Notes: generated by a model not told the origin, from the sequence alone. 64,000 nt of DNA from Larkinella terrae (GCF_009668025.1 NZ_WJXZ01000002.1:503216-567215), one strand, 5' to 3'. Shown: positions 54,574-64,000, numbered from the stretch's first letter. Made by a program: numbers and translations.

Positions 54574-54606
54574 AGCCAGCCCTGTTGCCGCAGGGCTGGC
54601 TTTTTT
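54574..54606 (+). terminator. Plus-strand intrinsic terminator with no plus-strand gene
   Basis: Stem AGCCAGCCCTG (54574-54584) / CAGGGCTGGCT (54591-54601), 6-nt loop, followed by TTTTTT to 54606. It points rightward, away from susC, and lies 95 bp upstream of the susC start. No plus-strand gene ends here, so it may end an antisense or small RNA. On the minus strand it could instead be a leader hairpin. Confidence 0.7.
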
Positions 54607-55284
54607 GTGTTGTTCAGGTGGAAAGCGTGTTGGTTTACAGTGATAAAAAAATAGTTTGGTAGGATAAACTTTAAAATCTATAGAATTTATAGATATTTGT
54701 TCGGAACCTTCGCTTCAATTGCCGTTGGCGAAGTAATTCAGGTGTAATTACCGGGAAATCCGGCGGCCGGTTTAATTCACAGACCGGCAACGCACTTGAT
54801 CAGATAAAAAGGTGTGATAAAGGAAGTTAATGAGGCCTAATAGCCCGCCACTAGCAACAACAACAGGCGTTGTTGGCATTCCGGGGCCGAGAAAAAGAAG
54901 CCCCCAATCCATCGACAGAATACTGACAGAGCCAATGAGAAGTAAACCGGTTTTTCATTTTTGTAAATGAAATTGAGACATCGTCGAAGAAATCGCGACT
55001 ATTAATCTACTTAGTCAGGAGACAAAGTAATGTAATGCAAAATCCATTTGCAAGAAATAATTCGTTTTAATGCTACTTAGGCCACTTTTTCGACGAATAG
55101 TTCAAGTATTTATCGGGAGATTCTAGTTGAGGTAACGGTTTTCCGCCATCTAAGTAGGCGTCGGAGGTTGGGTTCGTAAAACGCCGGGCACACTATAACA
55201 TTTTTCCCATCGGTCGAAAAGCCTGAAAAAATGCCAAAGCACGGTTTTAAAGCTGCCGATTGGGATAATTGCGATAAAGGCAGG
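54607..55284. other. Noncoding region upstream of susC
   Basis: About 680 bp between the orphan terminator and the hybrid sensor gene, AT-rich; it must contain the susC promoter. A short imperfect palindrome CTATAGAATTTATAG lies near 54678. No gene supported. Confidence 0.5.
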
Positions 55285-58200
55285 TTATTCTTTAACCTTC
55301 GCCAGGTACTGTCGCGGGGTCAGCTGGTAATGCTGCCGAAACATCTTGGTGAAATGCGCGGGGGAATCAAACCCGACCAGGTAGGCGGTTTCCGAGATTG
55401 CTTTTCCCTCCTGCAACAACTGAACCGACCGCTTCAGCCGATGCATCCGAATAAAATCGCCGGGTGTTACGCCTGTTACTACTTTCATCTTGCGGTACAG
55501 ACTCATCCGGCTCATGTTCGTGAACTTCTCGATGTCTTCGACCCGAAAGGCCGCGTTATCAATGTTGGCTTCAATGAGTTGGGTGATGCCTGCCAGCAAC
55601 GGATCGGCTGGCACCGGATCCGGACTAGCGGGATGGTGCTCGGAATGAGTCAATCCGGCGTGGAGTTGCTCCCGCAGCCGACGCTGATTCTCCAGCAGAT
55701 TCCGCACCCGCAACTGAATCTCCTGCACGTGAAACGGTTTGGTCAGATACTCATCGGCTCCCCGTGTCAACCCTTCGATCCGGTCTTCGTAGGAAACTTT
55801 TGCCGTTAGTAATATTACCGGAATATGGCTGGTACGCAGGTCACTTTTTAAGTTATTACACAAGGTGTAGCCATCCATTACCGGCATCATCACGTCACTG
55901 ATGACGAGATCCGGCATTCGTTCGAGCGCCAGACTCAAGCCATCCAGCCCGTTCCGCGCCTGATCAATTTCATACTTCTCCGGCAAACTCTCGGTGATAA
56001 ATTCCGCCAGGTCGGCATTGTCTTCTACCAGCAAAATCCGAACCCGTTCGTCACTAACTTCGTCTTTGGGAGAAACCGCCGTCTCCTCAACGGCCAACCG
56101 GCTTTTTTCGGTGGGTTGAGCTTTCCGAATCGGCAACCAGACCCGGAAGAGGGTACCCTGCCCCAACTGGCTCTCCACCGTGATCTGTCCCTGCTGACTT
56201 TCCACCAGCTCTTTGACCAGCGACAGCCCGATACCCGTCCCCGCCGGGCGGTTGGGGAGTTTTTCCAAAACCGTTTCTACCTGATAATACCGGTTAAAAA
56301 TCAGCGGTAAACTGGCCGAGGGAATGCCGATCCCGGTGTCGCTTACGACAAGTTCGACTCCTTCCCGCTGACCTTCCAGGGGGTGAATACGAACACCCAC
56401 CTGCCCCCCTTTCGGAGTAAACTTCAGGGCATTTGACACCAGATTATAGACAATCGGTTCGAGCTTGTCGGGATCGAACCAATAGTGGGATGCCAGGCGG
56501 TTTTCGAACAGAAACCCAATATCCAGTCCCATTGCCTGTTCCCGAAACGGCACCAGCCATTGATCGACGCACTGGCCTAGATCGCCCAGTGACTCATTGA
56601 CAGTCATGAGGTTAGCTTCCAGTTTGGAGAAGTCCATCAGCTGGTTGATCAGCCGCAGCAGGTGACGAGCCTGGGTCTCCATGATCGAAATCCGACGCTG
56701 GATTCCGGGTTCCAGCCGCTGTTGGAGCAATTGTTCGGCGGGCGACAGAATCAGCGTCAAAGGCGTCCGGAACTCGTGGGTAACGTTGGCAAAAAACCGG
56801 GTTTTCATCGCATCCAGTTCGCGGAGTTTCGTGGCTTCGTGTTCTTTCAGTGCCATCGACTGCTGCATTTTGAGCCGGTTGACGTAGTTCTGAAACAGCC
56901 CGTAGGCAATCCCGACCACGACGACGGTATACAGTGCATAAGCCCACCAACTGGCCCACCAGGGCGGGTGAATGATGATCTTCAGAAAGCGGATTTTCGA
57001 GCTCCAGATGCCGGTTAAATTGGTCCCGTTCAGCTGCAGCATATACGTGCCGGGTCGTAAATCCGTAAAAACCGCTTCGGGCCGACGGCTTTCTACCCAG
57101 CCGGGATCCAGCCCCCCCAGTTGGTACCGAAACCGGTTCTTATCGTGTTTATTGAACTGCAAAACCGCAAATTCAACCGTCAGGAAGTTCTGGTTGTAGG
57201 GCAGATTCAGCTCGTCGATGGCGTGAATCGGCAACTCACCGAGGGGAGAGTCCGGACCCGGAACAACCGGTTTGTTATTGATGTACAGCGTGGTGATCTC
57301 GGTCACCGGCTGAAATGCATCGGGGCGAATTTCGCCCGGTTTGAAGGCCGTAATGCCTTCCAGTCCACCCATCAGGATGCGGTCGTCGGAGGTTCCGCGC
57401 CCGGGCAGATGCAGAAAATGAAACCGGTTGAATTCATTCGCCAGCAGGCCATCTTCGGTGGTGTAGGTCTGGATTTCCAGCGTTTTTCGGTTAATCCGCC
57501 CCAGTCCCTTGTTGGTGCCTACCCACACATCGCCGTGGCTGTCGGGGATCACCGAATAAATGACGTTGTTGGGAAGCCCATCGGCGATCGACAAGCGTTT
57601 GGACAACCCGGTTTTTTTGTTGAAAATACAAACTCCACTGCCGAAGGTTCCGATCCAGAGCAGGTCCGGATTGCTGGGGTCTGGCGCCATGCCAAGCAAC
57701 GAATTACTGCTGAGGGAAGCCGGGTTGTTCCGAATCTGGGCGTAGGTTTTTATCCGGCCAGTAGCCCGGTCGATCCGCAGCAAACCGCCGGAGGAGGTCG
57801 CCAGCCAGAGGGCCTGATGATCGACAACCAGCATTTGGTGGGCATTCAGCGCTGGGTGAGGAATGGTATGAGGAAACGCCCTCCACTGTGTTTGCTGCTC
57901 ATCAAACCAAAATGCGGTGGTATCATAAACCGCCCACACCCGCCCGGACGGGTCAGCGGCCAGGGGGCAGGTGTGAAAGCCGATGACCTTACTCTGGAAG
58001 GGGATTGGAAAGGGAATTTGATCGGTTTTGTTGTTCTGGAAATCAATGCGGTAGAAGTCGGAACTGCCCTCGTTGTACCACATTCGTCCGCGCTGATCGA
58101 AGGTGTAACGAAAATTGTAACTGGTTATCCCGGGAATCGCGGGAGGTCCGGATTGGGGAGGGACCCGCAGCCAGCTTTGGGAGAGCAGATCCGTTACGAA

Positions 58201-59268
58201 ATCTTTTTTATAGAGAGCGGTTTGAAAAGGATGGTTTCGCAGGTCGTATTTTCGGACGCCCATACCGGAGGTTCCTACCCAAAGTACGTCCGATTGATCA
58301 ATGAAGGCACACTGGTACGAATTTTGAGATTGATCGTCCCCTTCATGAAGCAACTGAACGCCCTGCGGATCAGTAAACCTGAAAAGGGCTGAATTGCGGG
58401 CAAAATAGAGGTTCCCGTGGCTATCCTCCGTAAAGTGCAAATACCCGGCGGGGGTAGCGATCGCCGGAATGGAATACTTGCGAATCTGCCCGGAGTCCGG
58501 CTTGACCACCCACAACCAATGCTCAGTGGTCATCACGACATCGCCGGATTTACAGACCCAGATACCGGTCGTACTGGATTCTAAAACCTGGTTTTGCATG
58601 TAGTGGCGGATGGCATGGGTTTTCCAATCAATGCGGTCGAGGCCGTTAAGGGTTATCACCCAAATATTACCCGCACGGTCTTCCCGGATTCCAATGACGT
58701 AGTTGTTACTCAAGGATTGAGGCTGCTGCGGATCATGTCGAAAACGCCGGATCCGTTTAGTGCGCAGGTCCAGACAAATTAACCCGTCATTGGCCGATGT
58801 TTTCCAGAGCTGATCGTGTTGATCGGCATAATACCGGGATACCAACAGATCGTGCGACTGAAGGGGTTTAAAATAGGGTTGTTTCGAGAAATTGGTAAAC
58901 TGTTCCGTAACCGGATCGAAGATGTCCAGATCGTTCAGTTCGTTCGAAATCCAGAGTTTTCCGTGGCTATCTATCTGGATTTGAGCCACTTCTGCGGTCG
59001 AGAGCGAAGGGCGACCACTGGGGTCCGGCTGAAATACCTTGAACTGATTGCCATCGTAACGCGCCAGACCGTCGCGGGTTGCCATCCAGATAAAACCGCG
59101 TTTGTCCTGCACAATCGAGGGAACAAACGACTGTGGCAGCCCTTGCCGATCGGTGATCAACTCGGGTGTGGGAATTTTTTTCTGTTGAGCAAGTAAGAAG
59201 CCGGGATAGAAAATCCACCCCCACACCAACCATCCGAACGTTATTAGTTGACAGTAACGCTGCTTCAT
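55285..59268 (-). CDS. Hybrid two-component system regulator (HTCS)
   Basis: 1327 residues. Signal peptide, a ~700-residue periplasmic sensor of two-component-regulator propeller repeats (LPQSFVPSIVQDKRGFIWMA, GMAPDPSNPDLLWIGT and others) and a Y_Y_Y domain, one membrane helix (WAYALYTVVVVGIAYGLF), HisKA with VTHEFRTPLTLIL, HATPase (NALKFTPKGG, DTGIGIP, GTGIGLSL), a receiver with SDVMMPVMDG, and a C-terminal AraC-type DNA-binding domain (FTNMSRMSLYRKMKVVTGVT). Such proteins sense a saccharide outside the cytoplasm and directly activate the adjacent susC operon. Same strand as susC, 805 bp upstream. Confidence 0.95.
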   Translation of the reverse strand: MKQRYCQLITFGWLVWGWIFYPGFLLAQQKKIPTPELITDRQGLPQSFVPSIVQDKRGFIWMATRDGLARYDGNQFKVFQPDPSGRPSLSTAEVAQIQIDSHGKLWISNELNDLDIFDPVTEQFTNFSKQPYFKPLQSHDLLVSRYYADQHDQLWKTSANDGLICLDLRTKRIRRFRHDPQQPQSLSNNYVIGIREDRAGNIWVITLNGLDRIDWKTHAIRHYMQNQVLESSTTGIWVCKSGDVVMTTEHWLWVVKPDSGQIRKYSIPAIATPAGYLHFTEDSHGNLYFARNSALFRFTDPQGVQLLHEGDDQSQNSYQCAFIDQSDVLWVGTSGMGVRKYDLRNHPFQTALYKKDFVTDLLSQSWLRVPPQSGPPAIPGITSYNFRYTFDQRGRMWYNEGSSDFYRIDFQNNKTDQIPFPIPFQSKVIGFHTCPLAADPSGRVWAVYDTTAFWFDEQQTQWRAFPHTIPHPALNAHQMLVVDHQALWLATSSGGLLRIDRATGRIKTYAQIRNNPASLSSNSLLGMAPDPSNPDLLWIGTFGSGVCIFNKKTGLSKRLSIADGLPNNVIYSVIPDSHGDVWVGTNKGLGRINRKTLEIQTYTTEDGLLANEFNRFHFLHLPGRGTSDDRILMGGLEGITAFKPGEIRPDAFQPVTEITTLYINNKPVVPGPDSPLGELPIHAIDELNLPYNQNFLTVEFAVLQFNKHDKNRFRYQLGGLDPGWVESRRPEAVFTDLRPGTYMLQLNGTNLTGIWSSKIRFLKIIIHPPWWASWWAYALYTVVVVGIAYGLFQNYVNRLKMQQSMALKEHEATKLRELDAMKTRFFANVTHEFRTPLTLILSPAEQLLQQRLEPGIQRRISIMETQARHLLRLINQLMDFSKLEANLMTVNESLGDLGQCVDQWLVPFREQAMGLDIGFLFENRLASHYWFDPDKLEPIVYNLVSNALKFTPKGGQVGVRIHPLEGQREGVELVVSDTGIGIPSASLPLIFNRYYQVETVLEKLPNRPAGTGIGLSLVKELVESQQGQITVESQLGQGTLFRVWLPIRKAQPTEKSRLAVEETAVSPKDEVSDERVRILLVEDNADLAEFITESLPEKYEIDQARNGLDGLSLALERMPDLVISDVMMPVMDGYTLCNNLKSDLRTSHIPVILLTAKVSYEDRIEGLTRGADEYLTKPFHVQEIQLRVRNLLENQRRLREQLHAGLTHSEHHPASPDPVPADPLLAGITQLIEANIDNAAFRVEDIEKFTNMSRMSLYRKMKVVTGVTPGDFIRMHRLKRSVQLLQEGKAISETAYLVGFDSPAHFTKMFRQHYQLTPRQYLAKVKE

Positions 59269-59537
59269 TCACTACTCCGAGTTTCACCCACCACGAAGTA
59301 AGAATACTTTTTTTATATGTAACTATTTTTACCGTACTTTTTACTTAACGTAGTTGAAGCCGAATGCAGTTGGCCAGCGGCAGCACCGGCAAGTGGGTTA
59401 CTAGTGATAAAATTTTCATCGAAGCATCAAGTTATTTTCGGTGAATACCCGGAAGCAACGTACATTGACCAAATGTTGCCGCAAAAACGAACCGAAACCT
59501 GATTCGCCCCATGCCCGGATTGAAACTAAGTTTGCCG

Positions 59538-60215
59538 ATGACGAAATTCCTCCTGGGCTTCCTGCTGTTTCCCTTTGACGTCTTTTCGCAATCCGCGTTG
59601 GATAAACCGCTCACCATTTTTACGCTGGGCGACAGCAACGGTACCTTTCCCTTCAGCTGGCCGCAGCAACTAAAAACCGCCCTGCCGAATGCGCAGGTGT
59701 TCAACATCAGCAAATCGGGCCGAACCATCGGGTTTGTCAACAACGGCGACAGCACCCTCAATTCGCTGCTGGTCGTTGACGAAAACCTTAGAAAGGCCGC
59801 TGAATTCGCGCAGGATCGGCCTTTCGATTACATCGTGATCGAGCTGGGCACCAACGACGCCAAAGCGGTTTTTGCGGATCGTCAGAACGAAGTGCCGGCC
59901 AATCTGGAGAAGCTGATCCAGCAAATCAAAGGCTGCCGCTATCCGGCCATCCGCCGGGCGAAGATTGTCGTCATTTCTCCACCGCCGTACGGGACCAAAG
60001 CGGAAGCAACCGCCAAATACGCCGGGGGCAATCAACGGGTGGCCCGGATGAGCGAGAGCTTCGGGCAAGTAGCCAAACGCAACGAGTGCCTGTTTGTGAA
60101 CGGTTTTGAAACGCCCGGCTTGAATATCGAAACCATGACAACCGACGGACTGCACCTGGATGCCGTCGCTTCTCAAAAGCTGATTGAACCCGTCGTGGCT
60201 AAAATCGCGAAATAA
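59538..60215 (+). CDS. Secreted SGNH/GDSL-type hydrolase
   Basis: 225 residues from ATG 59538, which opens a normal signal peptide (FLLGFLLFPFDVFSQ); ATG 59511 would add nine residues and cannot be excluded. Block I is GDSN with the nucleophile Ser, block III is ELGTND and block V is DGLHLD, completing the SGNH set. Likely an esterase acting on acetylated or acylated sugars. Convergent with the MTHFR-like gene at only 19 nt. Confidence 0.85.
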   Translation: MTKFLLGFLLFPFDVFSQSALDKPLTIFTLGDSNGTFPFSWPQQLKTALPNAQVFNISKSGRTIGFVNNGDSTLNSLLVVDENLRKAAEFAQDRPFDYIVIELGTNDAKAVFADRQNEVPANLEKLIQQIKGCRYPAIRRAKIVVISPPPYGTKAEATAKYAGGNQRVARMSESFGQVAKRNECLFVNGFETPGLNIETMTTDGLHLDAVASQKLIEPVVAKIAK

Positions 60216-60234
60216 GCCATCTACGCATTAAAAA

Positions 60235-61206
60235 CTAGAAAGACCCGGGCGCAGTGACTTCGAATTCTTTTGATGGTTTTCGAACTCCTTTTTCCTTCAG
60301 CATCCGGCTTATTTGATTCACCAGATCGATCGACGCGTCGATCTCCGCTTTGCGAATGGCGACGCTTTCGATATTGAAACCAAACGGGATGGAGCGTTCC
60401 TGGCAGATCGTGGTCAGCGCGGAGGCAATGTCGAAGCAAATCTTCACCGACTTTTCCAGCATATTCTCCGATCCGAGCAGATCGGCTTTCACGTCGTCCG
60501 GTACGTGAATCCCCAGCCACTCCATAAACTGCAGCGTTTTGGCCGATCCGCAGGCGGTAATCGTGAAAATGAGGGTCGGCGGGGGGACGTCCTGCCGTTT
60601 ACAATTCTGGGCCAGATCTTCGATAACCTGCCGGGCGTAGTCCAGATTAAAGACACATTGCGAAATAAAATACGAAACCCCGCAGCTCATTTTATCCAGC
60701 ATCCGGACTTCCTCATCCTTCAGTACGTGATGCCTTTCCGGGATGGTTACCGCGCCGATTACGGAGGAATTCTGGTGCTTGCTCCAGAGTTTATAGGCTT
60801 CCGGCAGGCTCGTTTTAACCGGAAAATCCGGGGCCGGAACACCAACAAAAACCGGATAAAAACGGTTTTTGTACAGTTCTTCCAGCCAGTTGGTCAGCTC
60901 ATCGGGCGAAAATTTGCCCGCTGGGCGGTAGATTATTTTCGGGACTGGTAAGGTGCCCAGATAACCGGAGGCAAAAACGAGCGGGTCCAGCGCATTGATA
61001 AACGGGAATGGCCGTTCTTCATTGGTCCGGGCCGACTCATCCTGAACATCATACACCACCAGGGCGTCGATATCCAGACCAGCCAGTCGCTCGATTGTTT
61101 TTTGGGCAATTTCGGCAATGCGTTCAGGTGCGGTACTGGTTTTAGGCGGTGTAATGCCGTAAAGCAGCACCCCTGATTCACCGGATTTGATCTTTTCTAC
61201 AAACAT
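60235..61206 (-). CDS. Methylenetetrahydrofolate-reductase-like protein
   Basis: 323 residues from ATG 61206; the in-frame ATG at 61284 adds 26 poorly conserved residues. The pattern LLYGITPPKTSTAPERIAEI, YDVQDESARTNEERPFPFI and an FTITACGSAKTLQFMEWLGI late segment fits a shorter, atypical branch of the MTHFR/FAD-linked reductase family rather than MetF. It could act in one-carbon metabolism, but the exact reaction is uncertain. The gene is alone on the minus strand here. Confidence 0.68.
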   Translation of the reverse strand: MFVEKIKSGESGVLLYGITPPKTSTAPERIAEIAQKTIERLAGLDIDALVVYDVQDESARTNEERPFPFINALDPLVFASGYLGTLPVPKIIYRPAGKFSPDELTNWLEELYKNRFYPVFVGVPAPDFPVKTSLPEAYKLWSKHQNSSVIGAVTIPERHHVLKDEEVRMLDKMSCGVSYFISQCVFNLDYARQVIEDLAQNCKRQDVPPPTLIFTITACGSAKTLQFMEWLGIHVPDDVKADLLGSENMLEKSVKICFDIASALTTICQERSIPFGFNIESVAIRKAEIDASIDLVNQISRMLKEKGVRKPSKEFEVTAPGSF

Positions 61207-61402
61207 GATGATACTTAAAGTCGAGCTAGTGATTTCGGGAAATAGGCCGCCCGATCCGAAAACCGTTGCTCTTTTGGCGGGCAATTTACTTCCTTTTTTT
61301 GAAAGAAAATCCGGCCAACCGCTTCTTGCCGGGTTGATTCGGTCATTTTCAGCGAAGAACGGCGTTCATTCCGGAACTGGCTGGGCCGTTACCCCGTAAC
61401 CA

Positions 61403-62308
61403 TCAGCGCGGCAGCATGGGAAAAAGCCGCCTGATTTCTTCCGGGTTCGGCTGCCGGCCGTACTCGCAAATTTCGAAGACTTCCACCCATTTGATCCGGG
61501 CCGCCTTTTCCGGGCCGTACCATTTTTCGATGGATACCTTAATTTCCGGCGTCGGGGAAAACCGCCGTTCCATTGCGGTCTGCAGCCATTTTTTTCGCTC
61601 CACAAGGTCTTTGGGCACATTAGCCAGGTCCTGGCGGGTCCAGGGCAGCCACTCGTAGAATTGGGAGACGTGGGCATCGAGGCCGTCCACTTTTTTAGCC
61701 AGGGTTTCGGTAATATCGACGGCGATGTCGGGGCGGAACGGATTAGGGCGCTGAAAACCGTCGCGGAAATAGAGAAAAACCGGGTTTTTAACGAGTGGCG
61801 GCACACTGCTCAGGACGTTGGGCACGATAACCAGGTAGGCCGCATCCTGCACCACGACGCCCGTATTCCGGTGATCCGGATGATAATCGTTGGTGCGGGG
61901 CGCGATCACCAGATCCGCCTTCCACTCCCGGATTTTGCGAATAACCGCCAGCCGGTTTTCCAGCGTCGGCATCAGTTCGCCGTCGTGATTGTCCAGTACG
62001 TCGTAGGTAATGCCCAGCCGTCTGGCCACTTCCTGGGTTTCTTGGTACCGTCTTTTGGCCAGTTCGCCCCCGCCAATGTCCTGATGCCCGGCGTCCCCGT
62101 TGGTCATCGACACAAATTTTACCTTGTGCCCCATCGACGAATAAATGGAGGCAATTCCGCCCGCGCCCAGGTCGCAATCGTCGGGATGGGCGCCAAAAAC
62201 AATGATGCGCAGTGGCGTCGCCGGTGTTTGGGCAAACGTGAAAGTAGCTCCCAGGCACAGGGCGAGCAGCAGGGCAAATCGCAGTTTTAAAGTAATCCGA
62301 AAGTGCAT
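61403..62308 (-). CDS. Secreted PIG-L (LmbE-type) deacetylase
   Basis: 301 residues with signal peptide (ALCLGATFTFAQ). The zinc/catalytic motif GAHPDDCDLGAGG begins at residue 39, and a second motif NDYHPDHRNTG is present. The family removes N-acetyl groups from glucosamine-type sugars. The extracytoplasmic form is common in Bacteroidota. Confidence 0.9.
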   Translation of the reverse strand: MHFRITLKLRFALLLALCLGATFTFAQTPATPLRIIVFGAHPDDCDLGAGGIASIYSSMGHKVKFVSMTNGDAGHQDIGGGELAKRRYQETQEVARRLGITYDVLDNHDGELMPTLENRLAVIRKIREWKADLVIAPRTNDYHPDHRNTGVVVQDAAYLVIVPNVLSSVPPLVKNPVFLYFRDGFQRPNPFRPDIAVDITETLAKKVDGLDAHVSQFYEWLPWTRQDLANVPKDLVERKKWLQTAMERRFSPTPEIKVSIEKWYGPEKAARIKWVEVFEICEYGRQPNPEEIRRLFPMLPR

Positions 62309-62900
62309 ACAATAAACAGTTAAGGTTTTCTTCAGTTCAGTTCAAATCCGGCGGTTTTCGACCCGGTTTTGATTCGGAAATCTGACGGGTTCAAAAACGA
62401 TCGTTTAGCCGAATTTTTTAAAACAGCTAAACCGCCGACCATAAAATAGAGAAATGGGGACGAAATTCCAATCTGTGGAAGTGCACAGCTGGTTTGCTCA
62501 CTCGCTACATTCTTTGAGCAAAATGCGGTGAAGCAATTCGTAACCGAAACAGACTGATAAAGTAAGTTCCCTTCCCGGTTTCCTGTATTCGCTGTTTTCT
62601 TCGCCCCGGTTGCCTGCCAGAATATCCGATCGACCGGCTTCGAATAGCGGATTGATTGGCCCTATTCAGCGTGGGCGTCAACGAAAATTCGATTTCGGGA
62701 ACGGGGCCCGGCCTGTGGTCAGGCTGATTTCAAACCCTGTAATTTTGAATAAAAACAGTCACCAACGGTTTTTTACAGGAGCTTCGCCCGGGTCGCCGAA
62801 CCAGTGAACCGGCCTGGTCAATGGAAGAAGTGTCAGGCAAAACATTTTGCATAATCAAAAGGTCATAAGAGGCAATTTTAACCAGTATCAAACCCGGTAT
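62309..62900. other. 590-bp noncoding gap
   Basis: Contains the promoters of the two divergent genes on either side. No gene, RNA or strong hairpin recognised; a 65-codon plus frame at 62610 was not accepted. Confidence 0.5.
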
Positions 62901-64000
62901 ATGCTGACCAAGCTTTCAGTGCCTCTGGTGCTTTCCGAAAGTAGTTCTTTACGTTACTTTGTTTTCTTTTACCTGTATGTAATGCAGGGCATTCCGGCCG
63001 GTTTTTCGCTAACCGCCCTGGCCAATTATTTAACGGCAGAGGGGGTGAAACCTTCGGTCATCGGCTCATTTGCGGCCGTCATCGGGTTGCCCTGGGCATT
63101 TCAGTTCATCTGGGGGCCATTGATCGACCGCTACCAAAGCTCATCCCTGGGACGCCGAAAGCCCTGGGTGATTGGCACGCAGTTTTTGGCATTTCTGGCT
63201 TCTTTGGGAATACTTCTGATTGACAACCCGCTAACTGAGCTTAAATCACTGGTTTTCTTCTTTCTGATCCACAGTATTTTTGCCGCAATTCAGGATGCGA
63301 GTGTCGATGCCATGGCCATTACGGTTATTCCGGCCCACGAACGGGGCCGGGTCAACGCGTTCATGAGAGCCGGTTTCCTGGTGGGTACCGGGGTGGGTGC
63401 TGCCGTTTTTTCGCAGATTCTGCGTCAGTTCGGGTTTTCAGAAGCGGCCCTTATCCAAAGTCTTTGCCTAATGACATTATGGTTGCTGACATGTTTTGTA
63501 CGAGAGCGCCCTGAAGATCGGTTACTCCCTTTTCTGAATCGCCGACCGCCGGTATTGGCCCGGACAACTAAAAAAAAGGCCCAACCGGATCGTGATTTCA
63601 AATGGTTGTTTACGGAACTGTTTACCGGTATTTTTGCGCCCCAAAACCTTTTGCTTTTTGCTGCGGTGGTAACCGCGTACGTAAGCATCAGCCTGTTTTT
63701 GAGGGCCTACAATTACCACCTGATCCAGAAAATGGGCTGGGCCGACACGTCACTTTCGCTACTTACGGGTACCTACGGCATGCTTGTTGCAGCGGCAACG
63801 GCGCTTTTCGGAGGTTATGTGGCGGATCGAATTGGCCCTTCTCGTCTGCTCATCCTAGTTTTGGGTCTGGTGGCAGCCTATCTGCTCGGCTTTAACCTGT
63901 TGGAAGCCACCTGGACCAATCAAACCGTTGCCCGGTCGGGTCTGGTTGCGTTGTATTTTATGGATCCGGCTGTTAGTGTAGCAGCAATGCCCCTGCTGAT
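62901..64000 (+). CDS. MFS transporter, AmpG-like, partial (cut by right edge)
   Basis: Open from ATG 62901 to the window end (366 codons). Multiple membrane helices; the loop after helix two reads FIWGPLIDRYQSSSLGRRKPWV, the MFS cytoplasmic motif as in AmpG (muropeptide permease) proteins, and DASVDAMAITVIP is the AmpG-type helix-four region. Substrate may be a muropeptide or an oligosaccharide. The C-terminal helices lie outside the window. Confidence 0.85.
   Translation, partial: MLTKLSVPLVLSESSSLRYFVFFYLYVMQGIPAGFSLTALANYLTAEGVKPSVIGSFAAVIGLPWAFQFIWGPLIDRYQSSSLGRRKPWVIGTQFLAFLASLGILLIDNPLTELKSLVFFFLIHSIFAAIQDASVDAMAITVIPAHERGRVNAFMRAGFLVGTGVGAAVFSQILRQFGFSEAALIQSLCLMTLWLLTCFVRERPEDRLLPFLNRRPPVLARTTKKKAQPDRDFKWLFTELFTGIFAPQNLLLFAAVVTAYVSISLFLRAYNYHLIQKMGWADTSLSLLTGTYGMLVAAATALFGGYVADRIGPSRLLILVLGLVAAYLLGFNLLEATWTNQTVARSGLVALYFMDPAVSVAAMPLL

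Noticed and set aside
57121-58392. 423-codon plus-strand frame opposite the hybrid sensor
   Set aside because: Antisense shadow within the propeller repeats.
62610-62807. 65-codon plus-strand frame
   Set aside because: No domain or start context; lies in a divergent promoter gap.
1-64000. CRISPR array, tRNA or rRNA genes, prophage
   Set aside because: No regularly spaced repeats, no cas-like genes, no cloverleaf or T-loop sequence and no structural phage genes were found.

Overview
The window looks like chromosome of a Bacteroidota bacterium, most likely a Cytophagales member of the Spirosoma/Larkinella type. The evidence is a SusC/SusD pair with a hybrid two-component regulator, a type IX secretion C-terminal sorting domain, LytTR regulators, the ~630-residue PurF form, sulfatase arrays, the absence of Shine-Dalgarno-like leaders, and about 52% GC. 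No tRNA, rRNA, CRISPR array, prophage or complete insertion sequence was seen. Three reading frames useful to the reader are not in long-ORF territory: a gene cut by the left edge, a gene cut by the right edge, and two tiny membrane proteins beside susD.

Layout. 1-3.1 kb: a possible peptide-modification locus (64-residue peptide plus a soluble lipid A acyltransferase-like enzyme), a divergent membrane-bound LytTR regulator, and a LuxR-type regulator with a degenerate receiver. 3.1-3.8 kb: an IS630-type DNA-binding domain without its nuclease half, preceded by a 141-bp inverted-repeat element flanked by TA. 3.9-17 kb: mostly housekeeping or conserved genes (dnaG, vanadium haloperoxidase/PAP2 lipoprotein, purF, a secreted beta-helix protein, GH20-like hydrolase, nuoN, a secreted unknown, TerC). 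18-22.7 kb: an exopolysaccharide block (tyrosine autokinase, DegT-family protein lacking its PLP lysine, N-acetyl sugar amidotransferase). 22.7-25.6 kb: a LytTR-only regulator coupled to an unknown protein, about 1 kb of AT-rich noncoding DNA, and a DUF4468-like pair. 25.9-33.3 kb: two esterases, a six-PAS histidine kinase, and a divergent DisA/DAC-like sensor protein. 34.5-40.1 kb: a Tat-exported Gfo/Idh/MocA oxidoreductase facing a three-gene sugar-acid operon.

41.7-59.3 kb is the accessory heart: a polysaccharide-utilisation-like block read on the minus strand. Its order in transcription is hybrid sensor (HTCS), susC, susD, two mini membrane proteins, a sterol-desaturase-type hydroxylase, a sulfatase relic, three full sulfatases and a half-sulfatase fused to thioredoxin. 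Together these suggest sensing, import and desulfation of a sulfated glycan or sulfated lipid; no formylglycine-generating enzyme is present in the window. 59.5-64 kb: SGNH hydrolase, MTHFR-like protein, PIG-L deacetylase and an AmpG-like MFS transporter cut by the right edge.

Across the whole window the octamer AAAACCGG / CCGGTTTT is strikingly over-represented (about 75-80 sites by hand count against about 2 expected), and convergent gene ends carry unusually long hairpins. The most novel items are this octamer, the peptide plus acyltransferase locus, the sulfatase-thioredoxin fusion, the lysine-less DegT protein and a possible antisense-RNA terminator upstream of susC.
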